A stretch of 64,000 nucleotides of DNA, taken from contig NZ_WHZU01000011.1 of the NCBI RefSeq assembly GCF_010667655.1, positions 37,048-101,047 on the forward strand, given 5' to 3'. The position numbers were made by a program, and so were the translations under genes. The stretch is from Bifidobacterium saimiriisciurei. GTDB lineage: Bacteria > Actinomycetota > Actinomycetes > Actinomycetales > Bifidobacteriaceae. The notes beneath the pieces were generated by a model. That model made no database searches and was not told the DNA's origin. It saw only the letters and a program-made list of their open reading frames with translations. Numbering within the stretch: position 1 is the stretch's first letter; each line of letters starts with the position of its first letter. Below are positions 24,603 through 32,723 of this stretch, piece by piece.

Positions 24603-26348
24603 ATGTTCCATCTCAAGAAAGGCGGCCTGAGGGCCGTCGCCGTCGCGGCAGCCGTCGCGACGCTCGGCTCCCTCGGCCTCGCCGCCCCGGCCATGGCCGC
24701 GGACGCGACGCCGAACGGCGCCGAGACGAACCAGGGCTCCATCACCGTCAAGAACGTGCAGGGCGGCGCAACCGTCACCGCATACAAGGTCATCGACGTC
24801 AACTACAAGAACCTGGGCACCGCCGACAATCCGTCCTACGTGCCCACCACGCCGCAGTACGAGTGGAATGCCGCCGTCGTCCAGTGGGTCAAGGACTATG
24901 ACACCGAAAACGGCGTCGACTACATCGGCGACAACAACGCCGTCACCGACCAGTACGCGGCACTGCCGAGCGACACCAGCGGCGCGCCGAAGGCGGACGG
25001 CTCGTACTCCTCCAAGATCGCGAAGTTCTACGACAAGCTGTCCGCCGCAGTCGGCAGGGGCGAGGTCAGGCTGACCTCGTCGAAGGCGGTCACGGTCGGC
25101 GGCACCGCGGACGCGACCACGGTCACGCTCGACGGCCTGGAAGTCGGCGGCTACCTGGTGAAGATCACGAACACGAGCGGCAACACCGAAGGCGTCGGAA
25201 CCGTCGCCGACTATTCATACCGTCCGGTCGTCGTGACCATCGGTTTCAGCCAGGAGGGAACCGGCCCCTGGACCATCGCCAACGCCGAGATCGACTCCAA
25301 GCGCGACAAGGCCACCATCGACAAGTCCGTCAACGAAGACACCTCCGGCCACAAGACCGGCGAGGGCGAGAAGAACACCGGCTCCGACACCGTCGGCATC
25401 GGCAGCGTCGTGACCTACAACGTGCGCTCCGATGTGCCCGTCTTCCCGAAGGACGCCATCGAGAAGAACTACGTCATCGCCGATACGATGGACAAGGCCC
25501 TCACCCCGAACTACACGAACTCCGGCAGCCACAAGTTCAAGGTCTACGGCGTCGACTCCAACGGCAAGGAAACCCCGCTCGGCGAAGGCGCAAGCAACGA
25601 GTACTACACGCTGACCACCACCGATGCCAAGGACCTCGACGGCAAGGCCGCCACCTGGGTGCTGAAGTTCGACTACGAGAAGATCCGCCAGTACAGCAAG
25701 ATCCACGTGGAATACACCGCCACGGTGAACGAGCACGCCGTCGTCGCCTCGCCCATCAAGAACAGCGTGAAGCTCCAGTACACCAACAACCCGTACGAGC
25801 AGGACTCGCACCGCACGGTGCCGGACGAGGTCAAGGTCTACACCTTCGGCATCAAGGTCCACAAGGTGTTCATCGAGAACGGCGTGGAGAAGACCGACAA
25901 CCTCCCCGAAGGCGCCGAGTTCGCCGTCTACAAGGACGGCGCCTCCACCCCGCTGCAGTTCGTCAAGACCGCAGACGGCGAATACCGTCTGGCCAAGGCC
26001 GGCGAGACCGGCACCGTGACCAGCCTGCCGGTCAAGGACGGCTACCTGAAGGTCACCGGCCTTGACGACGGCAAGTACCAGCTCGAGGAGACCAAGGCCC
26101 CGGCCGGCTACGTCAAGCTCGAAGGCAAGCAGGACGTCACCATCACCCCGGTGAAGGACGACGCCTCCGGCGAATACACCGGCGCGGTGTCGGCCCCGAC
26201 CGACGAGATCGGCTTCGTCTCCACCGAGGTCAAGAACACCAAGGGCATGCTGCCGCAGACCGGTAGCGTCGGCATGGTGCTGATGACCGTGGCCGGCGTG
26301 CTGCTCATCGCGGGCGGCGTGACCGTGCTGCGCAGGCGCCGCGCCTGA
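24603..26348 (+). CDS. Major pilin backbone subunit (LPQTG)
   Basis: Secreted protein of 581 residues. The signal peptide is residues 1-33 (PAMAAD cleavage). An N-terminal domain contains a likely pilin-lysine region, then a Cna-B-type isopeptide domain, with a last SpaA fold (about 425-540) carrying the E-box YQLEETKAPAGY. The sorting signal LPQTG is at 550-554, followed by a hydrophobic stretch and RRRRA. This is the layout of FimA-type shaft pilins polymerised by class C sortases. A strong AGAAAAGAAAGGAAG precedes the ATG. The 132-bp gap to the previous gene contains an imperfect GGATGG/CCATCC hairpin that might tune the pilin ratio. Confidence 0.92.
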   Translation: MFHLKKGGLRAVAVAAAVATLGSLGLAAPAMAADATPNGAETNQGSITVKNVQGGATVTAYKVIDVNYKNLGTADNPSYVPTTPQYEWNAAVVQWVKDYDTENGVDYIGDNNAVTDQYAALPSDTSGAPKADGSYSSKIAKFYDKLSAAVGRGEVRLTSSKAVTVGGTADATTVTLDGLEVGGYLVKITNTSGNTEGVGTVADYSYRPVVVTIGFSQEGTGPWTIANAEIDSKRDKATIDKSVNEDTSGHKTGEGEKNTGSDTVGIGSVVTYNVRSDVPVFPKDAIEKNYVIADTMDKALTPNYTNSGSHKFKVYGVDSNGKETPLGEGASNEYYTLTTTDAKDLDGKAATWVLKFDYEKIRQYSKIHVEYTATVNEHAVVASPIKNSVKLQYTNNPYEQDSHRTVPDEVKVYTFGIKVHKVFIENGVEKTDNLPEGAEFAVYKDGASTPLQFVKTADGEYRLAKAGETGTVTSLPVKDGYLKVTGLDDGKYQLEETKAPAGYVKLEGKQDVTITPVKDDASGEYTGAVSAPTDEIGFVSTEVKNTKGMLPQTGSVGMVLMTVAGVLLIAGGVTVLRRRRA

Positions 26349-26494
26349 CGCATCCGCCTCGATGCGATGACCGGCCGGCCGTCGTCCGGCATCTCAGGCT
26401 TCGGCCGGCCGTCCATTGCATCGGCGGCGCCCCATGACGATCCCCGCGGAATGGCGATACGCATTCTGCGGGGATTTACGCTATCCAAATCACA

Positions 26495-26558
26495 TACTCG
26501 GGCAACCCAATACCTGGGCAACCACATGCCCGGGCAACCACATATTCGAACAACCAAG
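26495..26558 (+). repeat. Four tandem 16-bp repeats in the sortase leader
   Basis: Four imperfect 16-bp units lie end to end (26495-26510, 26511-26526, 26527-26542, 26543-26558). The consensus is TACCCGGGCAACCACA; unit 4 diverges most. They end 2 bp before the ribosome binding region of the sortase gene. Confidence 0.8.
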
Positions 26559-26570
26559 GAGTCGGAGGAC

Positions 26571-27452
26571 ATGGCGAAACACAAGACGTCCCGAAGCAGG
26601 GCGTCCGACCGCCTCATCACCGTGGCGGCGATGCTGCTCATCCTCGCCGGCATCGGCGTGTTCTCCTACCCGATCCTCGCCGACCTGCTCTCCACGCGGC
26701 AGCATGACCAGGTCATCGCCGACTACAGTGGCACGGCCTCCACCATGTCGGCCGCCGAAAAAGCGAAGCAGCTCAAGCTGGCGCGCGAATACAACGACAA
26801 TCTTTCCGGCGAGCCGCTGCACGATCCGTTCGTGCCCGGCAGCGGCTACGCGTTGCCGCAGAACTACACCGACGTGCTCAACATCAACGGCGACGGCGTG
26901 ATGGGCACCATCAGCATCCCCAAACTCAAACTCAACCTGCCCATCTACCACGGCACCGACGACGAGACCCTCGCCAAAGGCATCGGCCACATGCGGCAGA
27001 CCGCACTGCCCATCGGCGGCAAAGGCAACCGCAGCGTGCTCACCGGGCATCGCGGGCTGCCCGACGCGGAACTGTTCACCCGGCTCGACGAGCTGAAGAA
27101 GGGCGACGTCTTCCTCATCGGCGTGCTCGACGAGACCCACGCCTATAAGGTCGTGGACATCCGGGTGGTGAAGCCCGACGAACTCTCTTCGATTCGCGCC
27201 ATCAAGGGGCGCGACCTCGTCACGCTCGTCACCTGCACGCCCTACGGCATCAACACGCACCGTCTGCTCGTCACCGGCGAGCGCACCGCCTACCATCCCA
27301 GCCAGAGGAAGGAGCCCGTCGTGTCGTTCTCGCCCACCTCGCCCGACACCTGGTTCCGGTTCGGCGGCATCGCGGCCGCGGCCACGCTGCTGGCCATCGG
27401 CGGCGCGCGCTGGTGGCGGGGCCGGCGGAACTGCCCTGCAAAGGAGGCATAA
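26571..27452 (+). CDS. Class C (pilin-polymerising) sortase
   Basis: Membrane-bound transpeptidase of 293 residues that joins pilins and anchors them. There is an N-terminal TM helix (about 15-40) and a lid region with an acidic-aromatic DPF motif (LHDPFVPG) typical of class C. Catalytic His160 is in LTGHRGL, Cys222 in TLVTCTPYG and Arg238 in LLVTGER. A second TM helix near the C-terminus is also characteristic of class C. ATG 26571 follows GTCGGAGGAC. The frame is open upstream, but only through the tandem-repeat leader. It is the third gene of the pilus operon. Confidence 0.94.
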   Translation: MAKHKTSRSRASDRLITVAAMLLILAGIGVFSYPILADLLSTRQHDQVIADYSGTASTMSAAEKAKQLKLAREYNDNLSGEPLHDPFVPGSGYALPQNYTDVLNINGDGVMGTISIPKLKLNLPIYHGTDDETLAKGIGHMRQTALPIGGKGNRSVLTGHRGLPDAELFTRLDELKKGDVFLIGVLDETHAYKVVDIRVVKPDELSSIRAIKGRDLVTLVTCTPYGINTHRLLVTGERTAYHPSQRKEPVVSFSPTSPDTWFRFGGIAAAATLLAIGGARWWRGRRNCPAKEA

Positions 27453-27454
27453 CC

Positions 27455-27955
27455 ATGACACAAGAATTCACGCCGATGCAGATTGCGATGCTGCAGCAGC
27501 TTCCCGTGGTCCGCAAGGTCAACGCCACGCGCATCCAATACACCGACGCGTTCCGCAGGGAGTTCCTGCTGCGTGACAGACGCGGCGAGTCGCCGACCGT
27601 GATATTCCGTTCCGTCGGCCTCGGTCCCGAGGTCATCGGACACAAGCGCATCGAGCGGTGCACCCGGCGGTGGCGCGACACCGCCGATGCCATCCTGGCC
27701 AGAGGGGGAAAGCCCGTGTGGGGCGATGACGCGGACGGCTCCGAGGGGGCCGGCGGCGCGGACGTCACCGACTTCCTGAAGTTTCTGGACGACATGCCGC
27801 GCAGCGAATCCGACAGCGTGCTCTCCGAGATGATGATCATCATCAACGGGCGTCGCATCGCGCGATTGGAGAAGGAGGTCGAGAGACTCACCAGGATCGT
27901 TCATGACATGGAGGGGGCGACGTGGGATGACGGGACCGGCGAGAACGCGGAATAG
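27455..27955 (+). CDS. HTH-domain protein coupled to the pilus operon
   Basis: Small protein of 166 residues. Residues 15-80 (RIQYTDAFRREFLLRDRRGESPTVIFRSVGLGPEVIGHKRIERCTRRW) look like a helix-turn-helix of the transposase-orfA/HTH type, with the sense of resistance to a specific family name. The middle is acidic and the end is a probable coiled coil (ARLEKEVERLTRIVHDME). The start is 2 bp after the sortase stop, and its AAGGAGG lies inside the sortase gene, so it is translated with the pilus genes. A role as a pilus regulator is inferred from position only. Confidence 0.7.
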   Translation: MTQEFTPMQIAMLQQLPVVRKVNATRIQYTDAFRREFLLRDRRGESPTVIFRSVGLGPEVIGHKRIERCTRRWRDTADAILARGGKPVWGDDADGSEGAGGADVTDFLKFLDDMPRSESDSVLSEMMIIINGRRIARLEKEVERLTRIVHDMEGATWDDGTGENAE

Positions 27956-28030
27956 AACGGTCTAATCCTTGTGGCACCATGATGTGTACATACGTACATA
28001 TTCATTATCGCGACCTGAGGAGAAACGCCC

Positions 28031-29299
28031 ATGGGCAATCTGCTGCTCGCCGTCATCTACGTGGCCTTCATCAGTCTCGGCCTGCCCGACGCCGTGCTCG
28101 GCTCGGCATGGCCGGTCATGTACCACCAGTTCGCCGTGCCGGTCTCATACGCCGGCGTCGTGTCCATGATCATCAGCGCCGGCACCATCGTGTCGTCGCT
28201 GATGAGCGACCGGCTCACCCTGAAGCTCGGCGCCGGCAGGATCACCGCCATCAGCGTGGCCATGACGGCCGTCTCGCTCGGCGGATTCTCGTTCTCCTCG
28301 CAGTTCTGGATGCTGTGCCTGTGGGCCATACCCTACGGTCTCGGCGCCGGCGGCGTGGACGCCGCGCTCAACAACTACGTGGCCCTGCACTACGCGAGCC
28401 GTCACATGAGCTGGCTGCACTGCATGTGGGGCCTCGGCGCCACCGCCGGCCCGTACATCATGGGATTCGCCCTCACCCGAGACTTCGGGTGGAACAACGG
28501 CTACCGGTGGATCTCCATCCTGCAGATCGTGCTCACCGCGCTGATCGTGCTCAGCCTGCCGCTGTGGAAGGCGCGTTCGGGGGTCTCGGCCGCCGCTGCC
28601 GATGCCGCCGGCGACGGGGCCGGCGAGACCGCCGCTGCCGATGCCGAACGCAAGCCGCTCGGCCTGTTCGGCGTGCTCGCCATCCCCGGCGCGAAATCCA
28701 TCCTCATCATGTTCTTCTGCTACTGCGGCCTCGAACTGACCACGGGACTCTGGGCGGCGAGCTACATGGTGCTGAACCGCGGCGTCGACGCCGACCGGGC
28801 CGCCGCATGGGCGAGCCTGTTCTACCTGGGCATCACCGCCGGACGCGCCATCAGCGGCTTCATGACCATGCGGTTCGACGACCCGACCATGATCCGCATC
28901 GGCCAGGCCATCATCGCACTCGGCGTCATCGTCATCGCCCTGCCGTTCGGCGGCACCATGACGCCGCTCGTCGGCCTCATCCTCATCGGCCTCGGATGCG
29001 CGCCCACCTACCCGTGCATGATCCATTCCACGCCCACGTACTTCGGCGCCGACAAATCGCAGGCCATCATCGGCGTGCAGATGGCCACCGCCTATCTCGG
29101 CAGCCTCTCCGCGCCGCCGCTGTTCGGCCTCATCGCCAACCACGTCTCCATCGGCCTGTTCCCCGTCTACCTCGGCGTCATTCTCGTGCTCATGGTGCTC
29201 ATGCACGAGAATCTTCGCCGTGTGCACGCTCACCAGAGCGAAAACAGCCGGAAGCTGCCGGCGACGGCGAAAAAACGCGGTAGTGTTGGAACGGAATGA
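28031..29299 (+). CDS. MFS transporter
   Basis: Inner-membrane permease of 422 residues with about 12 hydrophobic helices and a short cytoplasmic loop rich in Ala/Asp (about 185-215). The first helix LAVIYVAFISLGLPDAVLGSAWP and the later WLHCMWGLGATAGPYIMGFAL resemble the sugar-permease branch of MFS found widely in actinobacteria and firmicutes. It is followed 78 bp later by polyphosphate glucokinase, which hints at a sugar as substrate. TGAGGAGAA precedes the ATG. The substrate is unknown. Confidence 0.85.
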   Translation: MGNLLLAVIYVAFISLGLPDAVLGSAWPVMYHQFAVPVSYAGVVSMIISAGTIVSSLMSDRLTLKLGAGRITAISVAMTAVSLGGFSFSSQFWMLCLWAIPYGLGAGGVDAALNNYVALHYASRHMSWLHCMWGLGATAGPYIMGFALTRDFGWNNGYRWISILQIVLTALIVLSLPLWKARSGVSAAAADAAGDGAGETAAADAERKPLGLFGVLAIPGAKSILIMFFCYCGLELTTGLWAASYMVLNRGVDADRAAAWASLFYLGITAGRAISGFMTMRFDDPTMIRIGQAIIALGVIVIALPFGGTMTPLVGLILIGLGCAPTYPCMIHSTPTYFGADKSQAIIGVQMATAYLGSLSAPPLFGLIANHVSIGLFPVYLGVILVLMVLMHENLRRVHAHQSENSRKLPATAKKRGSVGTE

Positions 29300-29377
29300 T
29301 AACGGAACGGCTGCTATGGCAGCAGCCGGACGCCCGCGAACCCGTCGGCGTCGACATTCAGACCGAGGAGGAAAACC

Positions 29378-30142
29378 ATGATTGAAACCGCACAGGCCTT
29401 CGGCATCGACATCGGCGGTTCCGGCATCAAGGGCGCGCCCGTCGACCTCAAGGAGGGCAAGTTCGCGGCGGAACGCCTGCGCATCCCCACGCCCGAGGTT
29501 TCCACGCCGGACGCCGTGGCGGCGATCGTCAAGGAGATCCTCGACCACTACGAGGTCGAGGACGGCACCCCCATCGGTGTGGCGTTCCCCGCGCCCGTCA
29601 AGCCCGGCCGCCCGCTGAACTTCATGGCCAACCTCGACCAGTCCTGGGTGGGTGTCGACATCAACAGGCTGCTCAGCGAGAAGACCGGCCGCGAGGTGCA
29701 TGTGGTCAACGACGCCGACGCCGCCGGCCTCGCCGAAGCCCAGTACGGCGCCGCCAAGGGCAACAAGGGCCTTGTCATCGCCACCACGCTCGGCACCGGC
29801 ATCGGCACCGCGCTCATCATGAACGGCGTGCTCGTACCGAACACCGAGCTCGGCCACCTCATCCTCGACGGCAAGGACGCCGAGAAGTACGCCGCCGACT
29901 CCGCGCGTTCGCGCAAGGAGCTTTCGTGGAAGAAGTGGGGCGCCCGCCTCACCAAGTACTACCGTCTGCTCGAGCACTACTTCAGCCCCGACATCTTCGT
30001 CGTCGGCGGCGGCGTGAGCAAGAAGCACGAGAAGTTCTTCCCCTACATCGAGGTCGAGACCCCGATGGTGCCGGCCACGCTGCTCAACGCCGCCGGCATC
30101 GTGGGCGCCGCCTACTTCGCCAGCACGCAGATGGAGAAGTAG
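29378..30142 (+). CDS. ppgK: Polyphosphate glucokinase (ROK family)
   Basis: Phosphorylates glucose with polyphosphate (and often ATP); 254 residues, the normal length. The phosphate-binding GIDIGGSGIKGAPVD opens the chain. VVNDADAAGLAEAQYG contains the catalytic Asp region, and TLGTGIGTALI is the second phosphate loop. RSRKELSWKKWGARLTKYY is the basic region typical of polyphosphate-using members, and VVGGGVSKKHEKF closes the fold. It sits downstream of a possible sugar permease, in keeping with trapping of imported glucose. GAGGAGG precedes the ATG. Confidence 0.94.
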   Translation: MIETAQAFGIDIGGSGIKGAPVDLKEGKFAAERLRIPTPEVSTPDAVAAIVKEILDHYEVEDGTPIGVAFPAPVKPGRPLNFMANLDQSWVGVDINRLLSEKTGREVHVVNDADAAGLAEAQYGAAKGNKGLVIATTLGTGIGTALIMNGVLVPNTELGHLILDGKDAEKYAADSARSRKELSWKKWGARLTKYYRLLEHYFSPDIFVVGGGVSKKHEKFFPYIEVETPMVPATLLNAAGIVGAAYFASTQMEK

Positions 30143-30157
30143 CGGACAAGTAGCAAA

Positions 30158-30179
30158 GGCCGCCGGAGAGGCGGCGGCC
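30158..30179. terminator. GC-rich hairpin between convergent genes
   Basis: GCCGCC-GGAGA-GGCGGC with further flanking pairs lies in the 38-bp gap between ppgK (+) and the membrane protein gene (-). There is no T-run. Confidence 0.5.
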
Positions 30180-30180
30180 G

Positions 30181-32535
30181 CTACCACACGAACCAGGACC
30201 TCACGGCGTAATACGCCGTGGGGTTCGTTCGTATCAGGGGACTGATCTTGCTCGGCACGAACGTGCCGGCGATGGTCATGAGCATGGTGGCGAACACCAG
30301 CGCCACCACCACGCACACCGCGATGCGCGCGAGCCGCGCCTGGCCGACGGAGAACAGGAACCGGCGGTTCGCCGACCATTCGAATATCGCCGGAATCGTC
30401 ATCGCCGCGACCAGAGAGAACAGCCAGCCGAAATCGCTCACATACCGCCAGTCGAGACCGCCCTTGTAGGCGACGAACACCAGCTCCAGCACGCCCAATG
30501 CCAGCAACGAGCAGGCCAGGCCCCAGATGCGATGGCGCATCAGCGTCCGGCGCATCGCTGGCAGGGCGGCGATCAGCAGGCAGGCGGGCATGAACCACAG
30601 GAAGCCGCATATCATGCGTTCCGTGTACTGCCACGGCTCCACATGCGTGAAGGGCACGTCCAGCCACGGGAACGAGTCGATGAGCCGCGGCGGCTGGAAC
30701 AGGTAATAGCCCAGCACCTGCGGCAGCACGGAAAGCGGCTCATGATAGCGCGTCAGGTCGGTGACGGTGAGCTGGTAGTCGTTGCCGAAATCCAGCGGGG
30801 AGCCGAAACGCCAGAGATTGTAGGCGAACAACGCGGCGAACACGGCCGCCGCAGGCAGCATCGCCGCAAGGTCGGACCGCCATGTGGTCCACAGGCCGCG
30901 GCGGGGCCACGGCAGCAGACGCATGCGGCGGGGGAGCAGCACCCCGAGGAAGCGCAGCATGCGGCCGGCGCGAATCTCGTCGGCGAAGATCGGCAGGAAC
31001 AACAGCGCCGAGAAGATGAACGTGGCGCGACAGCCCAACGTCAGCGCGATGCACAGCGACCCGAACGCCACACGACGAAGGTCGATGCGAATCCCGTCCG
31101 CCTCGGGATCGGCGGTCAGGGCCGGATCGTTGATGGTCCAGGTGCGCCAGCGTGGCTTGTCGTCGTTATCGCCGTTGCCGTTGCCGTCGTTGCCGGGCAT
31201 GCGCACGCGTCGTGCGCTCAGCCACAGCCACAATCCCAGGGCGGTGAACATCAGCGCCGAGGACGGCGCCAGCTCGTAGAACGTGGGGCGCAGCCACAGG
31301 AACCACGCGTTCGACCCGCAGGCGAACACGACCAGCAGCAGGATGACCACGCCGACGCTGATGGTGGGGAAGAACCGGTCGATGATGCGGATCACCAGCA
31401 GCAGGCTGAAGATGAGGAACCCGAACAGGAAGACGGCCGTGGCCACCGGCGTCGGCAGCCATGCGCCGCCCTCGATCCACAGCGACGTGATGGCCTGGTA
31501 CGGCAGGAACAGCAGCACCGACGGCACCACGCCGAAATACGTGTACCAATGGCCGTCGAAGAACACATGATCCCAGTAGATGTCGCCCACGCCCTGCGAG
31601 AGCAGCCGGTCGCGCGTGGCCACGTCATACGGGTTGGCGGCGTCGAGCAGTGCCTGCGGCACGGGAAGGTCGAGCCATGGCCGGCCGTGCAGCAGCGAAT
31701 CGGCGACCTGCGCATACTGATTGAAGTCATACACATATGAATACGGCTGGTGGAACACGTCGGAGGAACCGGACCATATCGCATTCCACACCGTGAAGAC
31801 GAACATCGCGGCGAACGGCACGATGATTGCGGCGAAGGCGATGCGCTGCCTGCGACTATGCGTGTTCAATGCGATGCGGTAGAGCCTCGAACGGGGCCGG
31901 AGCATGGCGAACACCACGGCCACGGCGCTCATGGCCAGCACACGCACCGGGCTGATGCGCAGCGGCGGATGCGCGTTGACCTCCAGGGTGTCGAACGCGA
32001 ACTGCGCGCCCTGCGTCTCCTGAATCCACACGCGCACGGCCCCGACCGGCCCGTCGCTCGCACGGTTGCGCAGATAGGTGCTGGGCCTCACATGACGGTG
32101 GAACGAATCATCCGTGCCGGTATGCCATACGCCGTCGGCCGTGCGCGCGTCGATGCGCACATGCAGCGCCCAGTCGAACGGGTGCCGGTCGTCGTCCAAT
32201 GCGGCGTCCCGGTTCGTGGCGGAACCCGAGGCGAACCGGACGTATCGCACGGTCTCGCCGGCGGCCCCTGCGGAATCGGTCAGTCCGCTGACCTCGATGT
32301 ACGCTTTGGTGGGGTCGTCGACGCGCAGCACGCCGGCGCCGCTGCGGGCCAGTCCCTCGCCCAGCGTCATATGCGGAGACTCCACCGGAGCCGGGGCGCT
32401 GATGGCGGTCCAGAACGGCAGATTGAAGCAGACGATTTCGAGAACAAGGATGATTGCCGCCGCCACGCAACCGTATCGGTGGTTGACGGGCAGGGAGCGC
32501 AGCCAAGGCCGCACGGAAGCGATTCGGGCATTCAC
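30181..32535 (-). CDS. Large polytopic membrane protein, GT-C glycosyltransferase-like
   Basis: Membrane protein of 784 residues. TM1 is at about 23-45, followed by an external domain of about 160 residues, then some ten to twelve further hydrophobic helices. A cytoplasmic loop rich in Asn/Gly/Asp lies in the middle. This layout resembles lipid-linked-sugar GT-C glycosyltransferases or cell-envelope polymer membrane proteins. No catalytic motif is certain, although WDHVFFDGHWYTYFGVVPS in an external loop is the kind of region expected for acceptor binding. The GTG at 32535 follows AAGGTAAC. It faces ppgK and has its own promoter region at 32536-32711. Confidence 0.7.
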   Translation of the reverse strand: MNARIASVRPWLRSLPVNHRYGCVAAAIILVLEIVCFNLPFWTAISAPAPVESPHMTLGEGLARSGAGVLRVDDPTKAYIEVSGLTDSAGAAGETVRYVRFASGSATNRDAALDDDRHPFDWALHVRIDARTADGVWHTGTDDSFHRHVRPSTYLRNRASDGPVGAVRVWIQETQGAQFAFDTLEVNAHPPLRISPVRVLAMSAVAVVFAMLRPRSRLYRIALNTHSRRQRIAFAAIIVPFAAMFVFTVWNAIWSGSSDVFHQPYSYVYDFNQYAQVADSLLHGRPWLDLPVPQALLDAANPYDVATRDRLLSQGVGDIYWDHVFFDGHWYTYFGVVPSVLLFLPYQAITSLWIEGGAWLPTPVATAVFLFGFLIFSLLLVIRIIDRFFPTISVGVVILLLVVFACGSNAWFLWLRPTFYELAPSSALMFTALGLWLWLSARRVRMPGNDGNGNGDNDDKPRWRTWTINDPALTADPEADGIRIDLRRVAFGSLCIALTLGCRATFIFSALLFLPIFADEIRAGRMLRFLGVLLPRRMRLLPWPRRGLWTTWRSDLAAMLPAAAVFAALFAYNLWRFGSPLDFGNDYQLTVTDLTRYHEPLSVLPQVLGYYLFQPPRLIDSFPWLDVPFTHVEPWQYTERMICGFLWFMPACLLIAALPAMRRTLMRHRIWGLACSLLALGVLELVFVAYKGGLDWRYVSDFGWLFSLVAAMTIPAIFEWSANRRFLFSVGQARLARIAVCVVVALVFATMLMTIAGTFVPSKISPLIRTNPTAYYAVRSWFVW

Positions 32536-32723
32536 GTTACCTTATTGTAAAGGCACGGGCGAAGGCGGGGTCCATATCCCGTCCGCTTCGCGGGGCAACG
32601 ACGGCCTGCGGCCGGCCGCGCGAACGATGATGAGGGCATTCCTCCGCACGTTCCGCAGCGTGTTCCTCCATGTGTTCTCTTGTGGCATGAAAACGGCGGG
32701 GCATGTCGTGATTGATTGTGACA

